From Gymnogyps californianus (lineage: Eukaryota > Chordata > Aves > Accipitriformes > Cathartidae), in NCBI RefSeq assembly GCF_018139145.2, contig NC_059478.1, forward strand, positions 23,591,001-23,655,000: DNA of 64,000 nt, written 5' to 3'. The translations under genes and the position numbers were made by a program. Each line of letters starts with the position of its first letter. Position 1 is the first letter of the stretch. This document shows, one piece after another, positions 48,201-61,919 of this stretch. The notes beneath the pieces were generated by a model. That model made no database searches, was not told the origin of the DNA, and saw only the letters and a list, made by a program, of their open reading frames with translations.

Positions 48201-51200
48201 AACTGCAGAGACAGACTGCCAGGTCTCAAGAACAGGTACAGAGCAGTTAGTGCTGGCTGAGAGAACATGCGCGCTAAAGTAAGGATACAGTTCCAAGATG
48301 TGTTCCTAAAGATGCCATTTATTTTATCTTGTTTGGAATGTTCAGTGGCTCTTTTCTCTACCCATTTCCCTACTCAAGAAAAACATTTAGTAGGGTAAAA
48401 CTAATTTTTCTGTAAAAATATTTTTATGCTCTGTGGAAGAAAATGGAAAAAAAAGATAGAAAAGTGATAGACACACATGCAGAGACAGCTGTCTGAAATT
48501 CTCTCATTAATCATATGGAAAAAAAGTTACAAAAGTTTTTCTTCTGGCAAAATTTCCATATCCCAATTACAAAAGATGTGTCTTCAACCAGTTTTTTCCC
48601 CATGTTACACATTCCACAGCTCCCAAGGATCCCACAGGAGAATGAGTCAGTCTCATTCTCCATTCTGTTTTTTAAAATGCAAAGGCTTTTTTTTGTCTCA
48701 CATAAGAAGCACTAATAGAAAGCTCTCTTCTTTTAACAGTTAATTATTACCTGACTAGCTTGCCACACACAAATGCAAACACAGGAAAATTGCAACAGAT
48801 CAGCTGACATGCAGTAACTTGTAAATAACTTATTCACATGGCTGAGAGGGCTAAGCTAGAAAAGTTTAGTACAACTATAATGAATTTTAATAATCACATA
48901 AGCCCCAGTGTGGACACATGTAAACTGGAATTAAAATCTTTATTCCTCTGCCAAATCAAAACAAACAAAATCATATGGGAACTTTATTCTAGTGTAACTG
49001 CATCCCACATCAGAACACAACATATTAAAACATGAAAGCCTTCTAGACTTTTCGGTTTAATCCAAAAAATAAAGTGGCTTCCACTCATGAAGAAAGGCCA
49101 GATCTTAGGAATTTAGAGGAGTACATACATAAACCACAAGCACATAATTTCATAATCTAATGTAAAATAATATAATAATAATTATTCAAAGTACACCAGG
49201 TGGTGTTCTACTGGCCTCAATGGGTTTGTAATAATACCAATATGTATATGAAAAAGCTAATAAATACACATTTGTTATTTCTTAAATGTAATGTCATCCA
49301 TCATTCCAAGAAGAAAATTATGTTCAAACCTGAGTAAACAGATTTGGAAGAAACTAAAAATTGATGATTAACAAAAGGTTGTGAAACTTGCAAGAAAAAA
49401 CAAAAGTAGTGGTATTTGGTTTCTAGCTTTTCCTATTTAGAATTAAAACACCAAACCTCATGGAATGACATCTCATGTTGTTACATGCTCAGGAGAGCAT
49501 TCCCTTTGCCAAAGACCAGGCAAACTTTTGCTAGTAGTGCGATTATATATAATTTTAAGGAAAAGAATTTTAGAAAGAGACAGAAGATACCTAACCCTAC
49601 ACCAAACCAACATGCAAGGAATGCATCATTAGGAGAGACAGGATCTATAAATAATTCATTCTGCATTTCTTCTGTACAATTGCTATTCCCATGAAATAAA
49701 CATGTTTTTCTGATTACTTCCAACTGCTCCACACCTGCATCTTACCTGCTTAGGCTAGCATTCCACTGCCTATTGTTAATGCAAATTGCTGCAAAATGTA
49801 CGTTTTCTAAGAAGCCGCTGCTTCATTTAATTATTAGCAAGTGTGGTGCTCCCATGTTAATTTTAAAATGTCACACGTGCTATACAGATATACAAGAAGT
49901 GCTTAACAGGACTGCCTTTAGACAACACAAGCCATTACTCCTGAATGGAGTACTTACAAGATTTCATCTCCTAAATCCTTCCATTTCAGTTCCTGCCTCA
50001 CCTTTGTTCTTCTCCACAGTAAAGATGAAAAAGAACATCCAGCATGGTATTTTATCCAATTTCAAATATATAAACCGAGAATTATCATGTTTTCCAGGTG
50101 CTTCTGCTAAAATGATCAGAAGCAAAATAACTGTCATTATTTTAAATACAAACCTCATTTATATAAATTTTGTACTGATAACAATTTCAGTTGGTTGACG
50201 GATTTTAAAAAAATAAAGAAAAATAGTATACCTGTACAGCTCCTGAAAAGCATATGAATGCACCAGTATATCTTACTCGATAAAACTTGTGACGCTATTA
50301 TCAAAATCGTATTTGTAACAGTGTAAAGGCAATATTTGCATAAACATTGGGTGTTCTTGAAGCGGGGAGTGGGGAGTGCAGAGAATATTCAGTTTAATAT
50401 TTAACATCATCTGAGATGACATACAGCACCTCATCCAGCCATGTTTTATTCTGTCCTCAGACTCAGGAACACAACATACATTACAATCACACATTATCCT
50501 TTTTTAGTCCAAGTTCCCGTTCTGCAGAAACCAATGAACCCACTGGAAAAGTGGTGGTCTTTCTTATCTCAGCAGTGCATGGGTTATTTTGTGTGGTGGT
50601 TCTCATAAATGTATGTGCACACTTCTAACCTTCTATGCTACAAATCAGACCATGGATGGAGAGCAACTGATAGGCAGAAGAAAGTACTGGGAAAGTGTCA
50701 TGGATAACAACCACAAAATAAATTATCAGTTTAATATCTGAAAGTCAAACTCAAAATCTAAAATAAGTTTACAATCAATAATTTAATTTTTCTTGCATAA
50801 AATAGCTCTTTATTTTATGGTAAAAGCCACTCTGTGGAGGAGATTGATCCAAAAATGACGTTCACCCAATAAACAACAGGAAAATAAAGAAATTTACCTT
50901 CCATTCCACGTGTGAGCATTTGACCTTTCCTTTCCTAACAAATACACAGAAACCTTTTTTTTTTCCTCCCTTTAAGCCACACACAAAAAATCCCTCTTAA
51001 AGAAAGTCAGCCTGCTGCACAGATATTGCTTCCTTGGGAAAAGATGAAAGAACAAACCCTGGACAGATCACCATGTCCAGTAGTACACTTCTGGAAGGTG
51101 CACAGATATTGCTGGAATGAAACATGACAAAGGAACAGAAAAAATGCTGAAAGCTCTGCCATTTCAAATTAACTGCGCAGATGTTGTGATAGTTGTGACT

Positions 51201-54200
51201 AAAACCTAAAAAAAAAAAAAAAAAACAACCCGGATCTTTTAAGCTGCATTTCAGACCCCCTTAAATTAATCCTGAATGTTTAGCCACTGTCACAAAACAA
51301 GGTATGCTTTCCTTTTGGCTGCCATCTCACTAGAAATAAGTAAAAGCACATCTGTCCTATACCTCAAGGGGTTTGATATGCTACGTAAAAGTATAAGAAT
51401 TTGCTGCTTCCTATGATGTTTTATGTCATACTATGACATGCCAAGTTATCTGGCATTCATGACATGTCAAAATGAAAATTGAAAAAAAATGAACAAGACA
51501 TAAACCACTGAAGCTCACGCACAAGTCTACAAAGAGGCTGAAATTTGAGAAGGTTACTCTACCTTTAATATGCGATTCCATACCTGTGATAATGCGCACA
51601 ACAATGGTGTATCCCTGGCGGGAAGCCTAAAACATCTGGATGACACATGCTTCGTTGCTTAAAGATGAACTGCAAACCAAAAACCTTTCCCCCATTACTG
51701 CTCTATCACATAACTACTTAAATGTAAAACTCCAAGTAAGAGACAGCTCCTAATTTCATGCTGGTTTTGCAGTTTTAGTTTTTACACCTCTAATGAATTC
51801 AGACAGGAAACTCTAGTTTTAAACCAACTGAAGTATGCTTACACTGGAGATCATCTTGGTTTAGCTACATGAGCATCAAAATCAAATTCATTCAACCAAA
51901 GCAAGTCCTCTTGTAGGACTAGACTGAATAGACTGCTGTCTCCTTCTGCTTGGGAGTGGGCTATTATATTTAAAGTATAATTAGTTTAAGATCATTGCAA
52001 GGAAGAATGAAAAGTGTTTTTATACTTCTTAGAATTTAATTTTCCTTAAATTTTCAAGAAGCCAACATAATAAAAAACACATTACAAAATTCCATGTACT
52101 ATACTCCATAAAGTCTTACATGGTAATTATGCACCACTGGACCATGATACAGCAAATCCTAGCCCGGCACATTGCCGGATTCATTAATGCAGCTTCATTC
52201 ACTTTGGAGCAATTTAGAGGTAAACAATGTAAAGCAACAAAAAAAGAACACTTTTAGTTAGAAACAGAATAATTTTAAGAAATGTATTTAAAATAGAAAT
52301 ATCCAATGTAGAAGGAGCATCTGAAAGAATTAACTATGGAGTTCTGGGGTGGGGCCGGGGGGGAAGAATCAGCCATAGCAAGTAAGGATGGAGTGATCCA
52401 ACAAGAAACCTGGTTACTGCCTCAGAAATCCTGATTATTCTCTGTAACTCCTTGTTGCATCTGCCTGTTACTTTCCAACTCATTTGTGCATACCTCTTAA
52501 GGGGCACCTTGCGTATTTACACCTTCCATCCCTAGAGATATAACCACATACCCCTAGGAATGATTCCAGTCACAATAGAAATACCGCAGCCCACAAAACT
52601 GTTGATCATCAGGTTAAGACAGGCTGAGACGAGAGCTCGCATTACAGTGAACCTGCAGCAAATTTAGAAGTTGCTGGGAAATGACCCATCAGATGGGCAT
52701 CCTCCCATAAGGAGGGGAGGTCACCTTTGTTCCTTTCCCTAGGATTTCTCCATCTCTTGTCATATCAGAGGAAAGAGCACAGCATGAGAATCAAACAGGA
52801 TCCGAGTACATTTCTCCGCACAGGAGAACGGATGGATGCCATGCATAAACATTGCTGCAGTCAATTTAACAGTCAAGGCAGTATGTGAATTATCTTGGAC
52901 CTGATTCAAGCAAGATATAGAGGTCGTCTCTATGGAAGGCCCTGCATCCTGCAAATCCCTAGCAGCAAATGCAATTATGGTGAGACACAAAGCCTACCCT
53001 GCAAAACAGAGCAGAACTGAAACAAGGAATGTGCTTCTAATGACACAGAAGCTTGGGAGGAAATACTACAATCTTCATCATGTACGTAGGGGTTAAAAAA
53101 AAATCAAATTAATAACTAAATATCCAAGTGTCCAAACACCAGGACCAGATCCTTTTGGACCTTCTGCCTCTCCCCTCTGAACAGCTACTTGCCAGGGTGG
53201 AAAATTTAATATAATGAGATCAGCTTTGCTATTTTAGTCTCAAAAGTGCAGATGGAGCATATGCCTGCAGATAGAAATGTTATCTGTATTACTGCAGTGT
53301 CTGAAGACCCCAATGAGATACAGGCCATTGAACTCTCAGAGAAAACTCAAAGAAAATTGCTGCCAACAACAGTTTACCATGTGAACTAAGGGGAAAACGC
53401 AACCTGCGGATTTAATTAAACCAGCTGAGATAACCATGGAGAGGAAGTGTGCAGAACAACCATAGGTGAACACACAGGTATGGTCAACTTTGACAGCATC
53501 CTGCAGAAAAATGTTACAAGCACACGCTGAAGGGTTTTGTTTGGTTGAAACCTGTAAGTTACATTTTGCAAGAGAGTTCTTTCGATCTTCAAATTAGATA
53601 AAGAAAATATTAAAGAAGCTATGGATTTTAGTTGTCCACCTGCTTACTTTGAGAGAAGAACTCACAATCAGCTGTGGTAATAAGATCATCGCCTCACATT
53701 ATACAAATACTATTTAGACCACAGAATTTCACTGAAGGTTTCAACTCACTTGTGATCTCTGCTGATAGAAGGTCATGTCCAGCCTACAGGCACATGAAAT
53801 CTCTTTTGTTCACCGCACAGTAAATACACAGTACACAAAACAGAAGGAAACCTCTTTCTAGATTTCATGCTTAGTCCTCAGTGTATGGTCCTATCACACA
53901 TGGATTTTTTTTAATTAAATTCTACCACATTAAGCCTACGCAGTTAAAATTGTACTATGATGACAATATAATCCACCTCCATCATATTCTTCAAAACCTC
54001 CATTTAAAAAGAAGAGTTTGTAAATAGAGGAAGGCATAATCCCCTGCAAAGTGCAGCATGTGTGAACTAAGTTCTATTTGCTTTAAAATATCACAGTCCA
54101 GTCCTCAGTGGGGGATATCAACATTTTACAGAGTATCATTATCATTCATGTTGTATTTATTGTAAGATGACAGGTACATTGAAGTATCATTTTTCAATTA

Positions 54201-55445
54201 TGCAAAAACTAGTGTTTCTTTGAAGTAATTTATTGAATAACACCTGTCATCATTTTAAAGGGTCAGTGGCTAATACAGTGGAAGTTAGGGAGTTCAACAT
54301 CTTTAGGGATAATAGTGACTACATAAATAGTAATCACTCTGTTAATCTAGTAATCAGCAAGGTGGCATGTAGCTACCATAGTAACAAGCATAAGATCAAC
54401 TGTTTGCTTCCAAGAAATGCCTACACTTCACTCAGCTATTCTGCCACTATTTTTAAAGACATGATGGAAAAAATAAAAACACATCCTGTGTCTTAGAACT
54501 CGTCTCTTTCTCTGCATTTCCCCAACAGAAGAGAGAATTCCTCAGAAGAGAGTTTCACTGGTTTTAACAAGAAATGTCCCACTACTGATTGGGAGACAAA
54601 GTTTCTGGAGCCAGTTTCATGATCAGTGACAGCCCCACCAATCCTACGTAGGGAGAGTGCACAACAAACACCACAGAGACAGCACGCACCCTAGGAAGAA
54701 TCACCTTCCCAAGCATTTCTATAAGGGCTACACACAGAAATTATTTCATGCAGCAGTCTTAGTAGAAGGAGGTCTTGGTATCTAAAGGTTATACACTTTT
54801 TCTAATATGCTCTTAACAACTGTAAGTAACTCCAGTTAATTATTAATAGCCACCTCTGTTCTTTGCAATTTACAGACATCTCTATCCAATCTCAATTATA
54901 TTAAACTCTCACACATACAGCACTCCAACATTCCACAAGTCTCAATATCTCTGGGGGGAGGGGAGAGAAATGAGTGAGAAGGGGGGGCAGGATTTAAAAA
55001 TCTAGGAACACAGGCAGGGCAAGCCACAAGGCAGAGCCACAGAGGCACTCAGGGCTGAAGTGGCAAGGACGCACAGTTGTTCTGGCTTCCCATCCACCGT
55101 GCCACCACCTAGTTAAAATCTATACCTATAGCAGAGATTTTTTTTTTTGGTAATTTTTTTTTTTTTTTAATGTTTCCACACAGGCTACTGACTGAATAAA
55201 TGAGAGAGTCAGGAAAAATCTAAGAGAAAGGAGGAGGGTGTAGCTAACAGATTTGTATTTTCAGGAAGGAATTAGCCTGCTGTCACATCAAAATATACAT
55301 ATTATTCTGAATTTCCTTGTTATGGTAAAAGTTTGAGGAGTACCTGTAGGCATTACATTAAAAACTTATACACCGTTAAGTATCTTCATCTAGACATTTA
55401 AATTACTCCTATGGGATGTCTGTCTGAGAAAGTCCAGCCTGCCTT
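45287..55445. other. Long non-coding stretch, no gene recognised
   Basis: About 10 kb without supportable genes. Items seen are a possible weak copy of the palindromic repeat near 46141-46165, an A18 run at 51208-51225, a G-rich motif at 52344-52364 (GGGGTGGGGCCGGGGGGG) and T-rich tracts at 55138-55169. The open frames reach 141 codons (49773-50198) with no domain. Confidence 0.5.
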
Positions 55446-56093
55446 ATGGCAAAGCTAATCTTCACATATCTGTTTCACTTTTTATCCTTGCACCTGCCTG
55501 TATTAACAAGATTGAGAATTAAGCTGGCAGAGGGCTGTCTGTCAAGGAATGCCAATTTATCTGTTGATTTAATCATCAGAATTACAACCAAATGGAGCTC
55601 CAGGCCTGGGCAAAGGGAAGGTGTTTATTGTGTTATAATTCAAACTTTAAAAGGAAGGCCCTGCAGAAGTCATGCTTGTGGCAGGCTGTGTCACCAGACT
55701 GTGCAGAGGAAACGATTGGGAGGGGGGAAGAGACACTGGAGTTTTCTTCTAAAAGGATATTCTTGTTTAACTGTTAGGGCCAGAGGGAAGATTTTGCATG
55801 TGATCCCTCCACATAGTCAAAAAAAAGTAAAGAAATTCTGTCAGCTGGATCACTTGCAGATCCAAGCTAAGTCATTCAGGGAGTGTTTAAAAAGGAGTGC
55901 ACATGCGTACCTTTGTGAAGCCAGGCTCCATTCACAGAGCTCGTATCTCCTCATCCCAAATCACAACTTAACTCTCAATTGCATCAGTGCTGTCTGCTTA
56001 AAGGAGTTTGTTACCATCTATCTCCAAGCAGAACCTGCTAGTTCAGGGAAGTTTCTGCACTTGAGGCAAACTTTGCCATATTTATTAATATAA
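55446..56093 (+). other. 215-codon open frame of unknown nature
   Basis: This is the longest open frame in the window, from ATGG at 55446 to a stop after 56090. The predicted product starts with a hydrophobic stretch (MAKLIFTYLFHFLSLHLPVL) that could mimic a signal anchor. It is then basic (many K, R and H), with no family motif I recognise. The start context is weak (C at -3, G at +4). No poly-A signal, splice site or repeat explains it. It could be chance, a long non-coding RNA or a lineage-specific gene; chance is the default reading. Confidence 0.2.
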
Positions 56094-59000
56094 GCTGCCA
56101 CAACCTACATGCTCACGAAAGAAAACTCAAAAAACATCCATGTACCACAGACCCACTAGTAGGGAATGAATGAAAGGGGAAAACAGTGCAGCAAAATAAG
56201 AAGTTGTTTTTGAAGTTGAACGCCAAAAAAAAAGTGATAAGAATTGGATTCAGGGAGACATATGAATGTTTATTATTTGGGGACTGTTTTGAAGCTTTGC
56301 AATTTATCCATTTTGCTGATATGCTGAAGGCAACTGCTACGAGGGGCCATCCCGAAGTTTGGGATAATCAACCCTTTGTTAGAAGATCAGACCGAAAATA
56401 ATAAAGCATTCACAGATCAGTTTTATTTACTAAAAGGAACAGAATGCAAATGTATTCGAAATATACACAGAAAGGAGCAAGGCACATAGCAAATGAATCT
56501 GGAAAAAAACCACTTTCAAGCCAGGCACAGGAGAGTGACTCCCTGACTCCCTGCAAGTGACAACACTGCAAGGAAACAAACGCTGTTTGTTCTCAACTGA
56601 CCACACTTCCGCCTCCTCCCCTTTCATTCAACACTTAGTGCCAGTGATGCTCCCTCCATCTCCATGACATGCTGGTTGCAAATACTTTTATCTCTGTGAG
56701 GAAAGCAGGCTGGAGAAAGCATATGATCACATGGTAAGTTTACGCTTATATTTGCTGGCGTGAAGGGGAAAAACCGTCTATCAAATAGGTCGCTTAATTA
56801 GCAAATGCAATTAAATTTAAGTACAATTGTGTGGAGCATGTGGATCTTGGGTAAATTCAGCAGGGGAGTGTGTGCTTAAGGAGCAACTGGGACAGCTGTG
56901 TACATCTGCGACCTTTGCTTTAAAAGCAGTAAATGCTGCATAGTCAGAAAAAGAAAATAACTTCCCCCGTTTTGTCCTTTGTACTGGAAGTCTGTTGCCC
57001 GAATGCTATTGCTCCTGAAGGAATTCAGCTGAGACAAAGTCAGCTGAGACAAACCAGAGCCCCTCACCCCCCTCCTATTATTCGGTACACAGTTCCCTTC
57101 CCACTAGCTCACAGTTCTCACAATGCAGGGAAAGAGGAAAAGAATGGCAGAGGGAAGCAGAGCACAGCTGTACGTTGCAGAATCTCTCCATATTCATTTG
57201 CCAAACAAAGCCAGTATTCAAAAAGACAATGAAGATGCAATAGGACCACACCAAATCCATGCCTCTGAGCAGCGAGGGGCTCTCTAACAATGCATTCAAG
57301 CAACAGATAGAGATTTACCTTCAAAATGCAGGCCATGTTCTTTCTCTATCCTTCCTACCACAGAGCAGCAGGATTCTACTTTGTGAGCAGCAGTTCCAGT
57401 GTCAGGCAAAAGGCTGGTAGAGCTGCAGAACTGCTAGAGCCTACATTCCTGTAGATCCAAATAAGGGTACCACGCATCCAGGATCCGTTAGTCATATTAG
57501 TCTTTTTATGCCCCGTTTGTTCCACCCATCAGCTCCTACCACTGGCTGGGAGCCAGCCCGGTACCTCCCCTCTGTCACATGACCGAGTTTGATTCATGGC
57601 TCCAGCATGTATTTTTGTAAGCTCCAGGACGCTCTCGCGCAATGCTATACATACAAGTGGCAATCTGTACCTTGCAGATGTTTTGCAATGGTTGGAAATC
57701 AAGCTGCATGTTTATAATCAGTCCCTGTGCAACTCTCTAAATGTTCTCAGGAGACAGTTGCTGCCAGTTGGTCAGAAAAGTCCAAACTCTATTATTTGGG
57801 CTCTAAAAAACCTTATGCTGCTTGTTAGTGTGAAGTATCGTCTTATGTTCAGCCCTTTTCATTGTACAGCAGGCTTCCCTTTGTCTGAAGGCTGCAGCTG
57901 CTTCCCTATGAGAGAGAATCATTATCAGCAACCAACACAAATATCCCACCAGAGGTGCTTGCGTTGTGCTGCACATGCCTTTTTGTGTAAAGGGCTGGCA
58001 TACATCACAGGGAATGGAAAGTGTGGGTTGGGTTGATTTTTTTTTTTAATTTGTGCAAGTCTGATAAAGGCTCTCTGAACTTTCTTTGGTCTTTCCTACA
58101 CTGCAGCAGCATTAACTACAGATTAATACATTCAGCTGTTGAAGAAATCTTTCACTTTACATCATCTCATCAAATTCTTCTCTTATATATCATACTCTAT
58201 ATATTATAAAGGTTTCCCTTCATATTTGTCACTTCTCCTGCAGTCTCTCTCTCCCCCTTTTACACTTACCACATCTTGGAACCCTTTGCATTTTCTGTAT
58301 TTGGCACCTTCCCTGTACTCCTTGTGTGCTACATTACTTCACTCTTGCTGCTTTAATACACACCAAAGCTCTCCCTCTCCCTTACTAAATTCCTTGTAGC
58401 GGAGGTCTTCATCCTCTCTGCAGCGACTCAGGGTACCTGTTTACAGCAGCCAATACACTCCAATTAATGTTATGAAACTGCTTACCATGGAGCTCCTTAA
58501 TATGTGGAATCCAGAAGGGGCTAGCACTGTGCGGCACATTTAATAATGAATACTGTTCCCTGCCTGGCAAGCCTCTCCTATCTAGGTGCAATCCCTCAAG
58601 ACAGTAAGTAGGTTGAAACTAAAGGAATTAGCTGTCCACATTTCTATGCAGGTGCAAATCATCCCCAAGAGCAGAACAGAAGGGGACTGGGGAGGCTCTC
58701 TCAAGCTTACACTCCTTGGCTGCGTTCCTATGCACTTCCAAAGAAGATGCCAATTTGTATTTGGCCTTTGCACCACCCCTCCAGAATGCCGTAGTTTTAC
58801 ACAGGTACTGCAAACTCCTCAGCACCTCTCACCGCTGGAAATCCACCTCTTTGCGCAACTACAGCCACAAGCCAAAGCTCTTGAGCTGAAAATTGTAGTG
58901 TTGTTGGGGAGACTAATAAAAAAAACTTACTGAATTTTCTGACTATGAGTTGTCTAACATAAGGAAATATCTAAACAACAAGTCAGTAGAAGAAGCTTGT

Positions 59001-59820
59001 GAGGGAGAGACCTATGGTCTTTTTTTATTAGAAGCTACCACCAATCAGTGTTACATCATTCTGGATTGCAGTTTATGCCTCTCTAAGGACTAGTTATTCA
59101 AAAGGAGTTCTGTAACAAAGGTCTGTTTTTTAATGAATAAAATACACAAATTATTATTTTTTTTTCCCCGATTAAAAAAAAAAAAATAATTGCCTGTTTT
59201 TGTCTCCAGCAGTCAAGCATCTAGTTTTTCTGGGACTGAAACTATTCCTTCCATCTGTGTGGTAGGCATGGGAAAAGTTTCCATCTGAGACAAATGAAAA
59301 ATATTCCATCCCCTTCCCACCCCCTGCCTTACCAACTCTGTAAAGAACATAAGGAATGAGACTTGGAGAGAAACTGTCCTGAAAAGGTCAACCATTTCAT
59401 TATGTCCAAAGCATTGAGGGATTTCCAGTGAATAATATTCCTTAAGGAAAGGCAGAGATGTGGGTAGGCGTCATCTTTTAAGCATTTCTCTGACATGCTT
59501 TGATTCTAAACACCACATCAGACAAAATAAGGTGACCTTTAACTTTTAGACTTTTTGTAAATGGACATTTATCTTAAAGATACTTCATCATTACTTGATT
59601 CCAACAACAACCATCCTTCCCTCCCTCCCTCTGTGACTCACCACAATCCAACCACCTCATATTGACCTGCCTGCTGGGATGCTTGTATGACACCTTTTTA
59701 AGGGCATAACAAAAGTAACTTCTTAGATTGTCCAACAGGCAGCTACAGCCCCTCTAAATTTTCTTAGTTTAGTGAAATACAGTCAAATAGATTTTCTGGA
59801 ATACTAAAAGCACTCTAAGT
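56094..59820. other. Non-coding DNA, nothing identified
   Basis: The open frame at 57596-58036 (146 codons) has no motif and a weak start context. A 15-bp tandem duplication lies at 57025-57054. At 59141-59181 a T run and an A run form an AT-only inverted repeat. Confidence 0.45.
57025..57054. repeat. 15-bp tandem duplication
   Basis: TCAGCTGAGACAAAG is repeated with a change at the last base only. Confidence 0.85.
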
Positions 59821-59900
59821 GCCCATGAGTTGCTCATAGTGTGCAGAGGGTCCCACAGCTCCTGTTGGCCATTCCCAGCCAACAGGGACCCCTGCAGTTT
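59821..59900. repeat. Possible palindromic MITE relic
   Basis: CCTGTTGGC (59861-59869) and GCCAACAGG (59878-59886) pair perfectly around 8 bases. The surrounding CATGAGTTGCTCATAGTG, TGCAGAGGGTCCCACAGCTC and GACCCCTGCAG resemble a hAT-like palindromic repeat common in reptiles (GTGCAGAG..CCGCAGCTCC, CATTGGC...GCCAATGG). Old and uncertain. Confidence 0.35.
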
Positions 59901-60402
59901 CTTGGTCTTCTTGTTTCAGAAAATGCTCTGCTGGTGCTTGTGAGCGAGCCATGTGAAACTGTGTTTGTTCCCTGCAAATGCAGGCGAAGTTTGAATTTTT
60001 TCTTCCAGAACTTAATTTAGAGAAAACCTAAACCCATGCCTTTCAGACAAATATGCACTTTTCTTTAAGGAGGGATATAAGATTCTACTTTATTTGCTCT
60101 TGGGGCCAAGAACTGAAGGTGTGACTCTAGCCGAGATCACCATAAACAGCAGCAGAAAGCCCAGCCTTCGGCTGAGCTAATTTCACCTCAGAGAAACTGC
60201 ATGAAGAAATGCATCCACCAAATGATAAAAGCAAACAAACATTGTAAGCACATCTTTTCCATGAGCCTCATTAAGTATTTTACTTGAACTTAAAATGGTT
60301 TTGAAATCAGCTTTCGGTCAAACATAGCTCGCGCAAATTTCAGTCGTGCCTGCAACTTTCCATCCAAAATTAACATGGTGGTTGTTGCCTGGTAGGGATG
60401 TC

Positions 60403-60425
60403 AAAGGCAATGTGAAATTGCCTTT
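60403..60425. repeat. Perfect 9-bp inverted repeat
   Basis: AAAGGCAAT, loop GTGAA, ATTGCCTTT. An AP-1 site (TGAGTCA) follows 6 bases downstream. Confidence 0.8.
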
Positions 60426-61893
60426 CAAGTCTGAGTCATCATGACAGGCCACACAAAGTCACTACCTCTAGTTCTGAGGACAAAGTCCTTGCATATTTGC
60501 CATCTAGTTCAAACCCTTCTAATACATTCCTATGGAGTTGCAACCTTGGGGAAAAGATGGTTGTTTGGGCAGCAACCCTTCTCAATTCTAGGTCTTACAA
60601 ACTAATTCTGTCATAATAAATCAACCCTTTGTGGAGAAGGCTGATTAAACCTTAATTTGCAAAGATTAATACAGCTACACAATACCAGCATTCAAGTAAG
60701 AGTTTCTCTGTACTGCCAATATGGCTAGTTATGCTGGGCTAGGCTGTGCCATGAACATTGCTCGATTGGTTTGTTAGGTGAATGGACATCATGTAGCTGA
60801 TGAAGCTGTACTTTCACCTATGATAAGAACTTCAAAGCCAAAACCTCACAAATAGGTAAGAGACTTAAACATCAAGTTAATTTGTTAGTCCCATACTCTG
60901 TATTTTAAAAGTGCATGCTTAGAGAAAGTCTGAAAACTATCATCTTCTCACAAACTGTTGAAATCAGACACTGGCTCATCTAGTGAAAATGTGCCAAAAA
61001 GGAAGAAACTATTTTTACACTTGCTGCCACTACAAAGTTGTATCAGACAGGGGTGACACAATATGGCATTTTTCACCCTTTAGGTGCAACCTGAGTCAGT
61101 GGTGGAGTAACAGATCTGCTCTACTGTTATCCAGACATCTCATCTTCCCAAACTGCTGTATCAATTTTTCCTTACCTCATGTAACTCACCAGTAGAGGTA
61201 AGCAATATAAGCTACTTGGCAGCCCAATGGCATGGCAGAGGTAGAAGATGAGATGATAGAAAGACAGCAGGCTATGATTTGAACAGGAAATCTTGTCAGG
61301 TTATCCAAATGTTACAAGTAATTTTAATTTAAACCTTTTCATGAGCCTGACTTTTCAGGTAAGAAAAAAGGCTAAATCAAGCTAGTGTGCTTCATTTCAG
61401 AGGTGAACTCCTGCTACACTCTGTCTGGAGTCCAGAAGCTGAGAACACCACATGGGGCTTGATACAGCCTGAATTCTACCTTTACTTTTCAGAAAATTGT
61501 TACAGCTTAAAACAAGTATGCCATATACACATTAGTGAAAGAGCCCAATCGGAAGTATATACTGCCCTACCCATCTTCCTTCTCAGCACAATTCATCTGT
61601 ACCTTGTTCAGCTGTAGGACAACCATGCCGCTCTTTAAAAAAAAAAAAAAAAAAGGTTTAGTTGTGGAATACTTCTGCACGTTTTACTGGCAGGAGACAA
61701 GCATTGCTCGGCACAGTTGATGCTGTTAGAAATTCAGCTCATCACCTCACTATTATTTGGTGTCATGGTAACAATTTAGCATAGCCACACAGCACTTTCA
61801 GACCTCGCATGTTCTTGAGTTCCCCCCCAGCCCCTTTCTAATACACACATACAAAACACACTCAAATCCATGCCTCCCCAACTAAACATTCTT

Positions 61894-61919
61894 AAAAAAA
61901 AAAAAAAAAAAAAAAAAAA
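61894..61919. repeat. poly-A run
   Basis: There are 26 consecutive A residues, the longest A run in the window. Avian CR1 elements do not end in poly-A, and no retrocopy was recognised upstream. Confidence 0.9.

Noticed and set aside
57596..58036. 146-codon + frame near a GC-richer patch as a first exon
   Set aside because: Weak start context, no signal peptide or domain, and no clear promoter element upstream.
61637..61654. Poly-A tail of a retrocopy
   Set aside because: No recognisable mRNA or retroposon sequence upstream and no target duplication; treated as a simple repeat.
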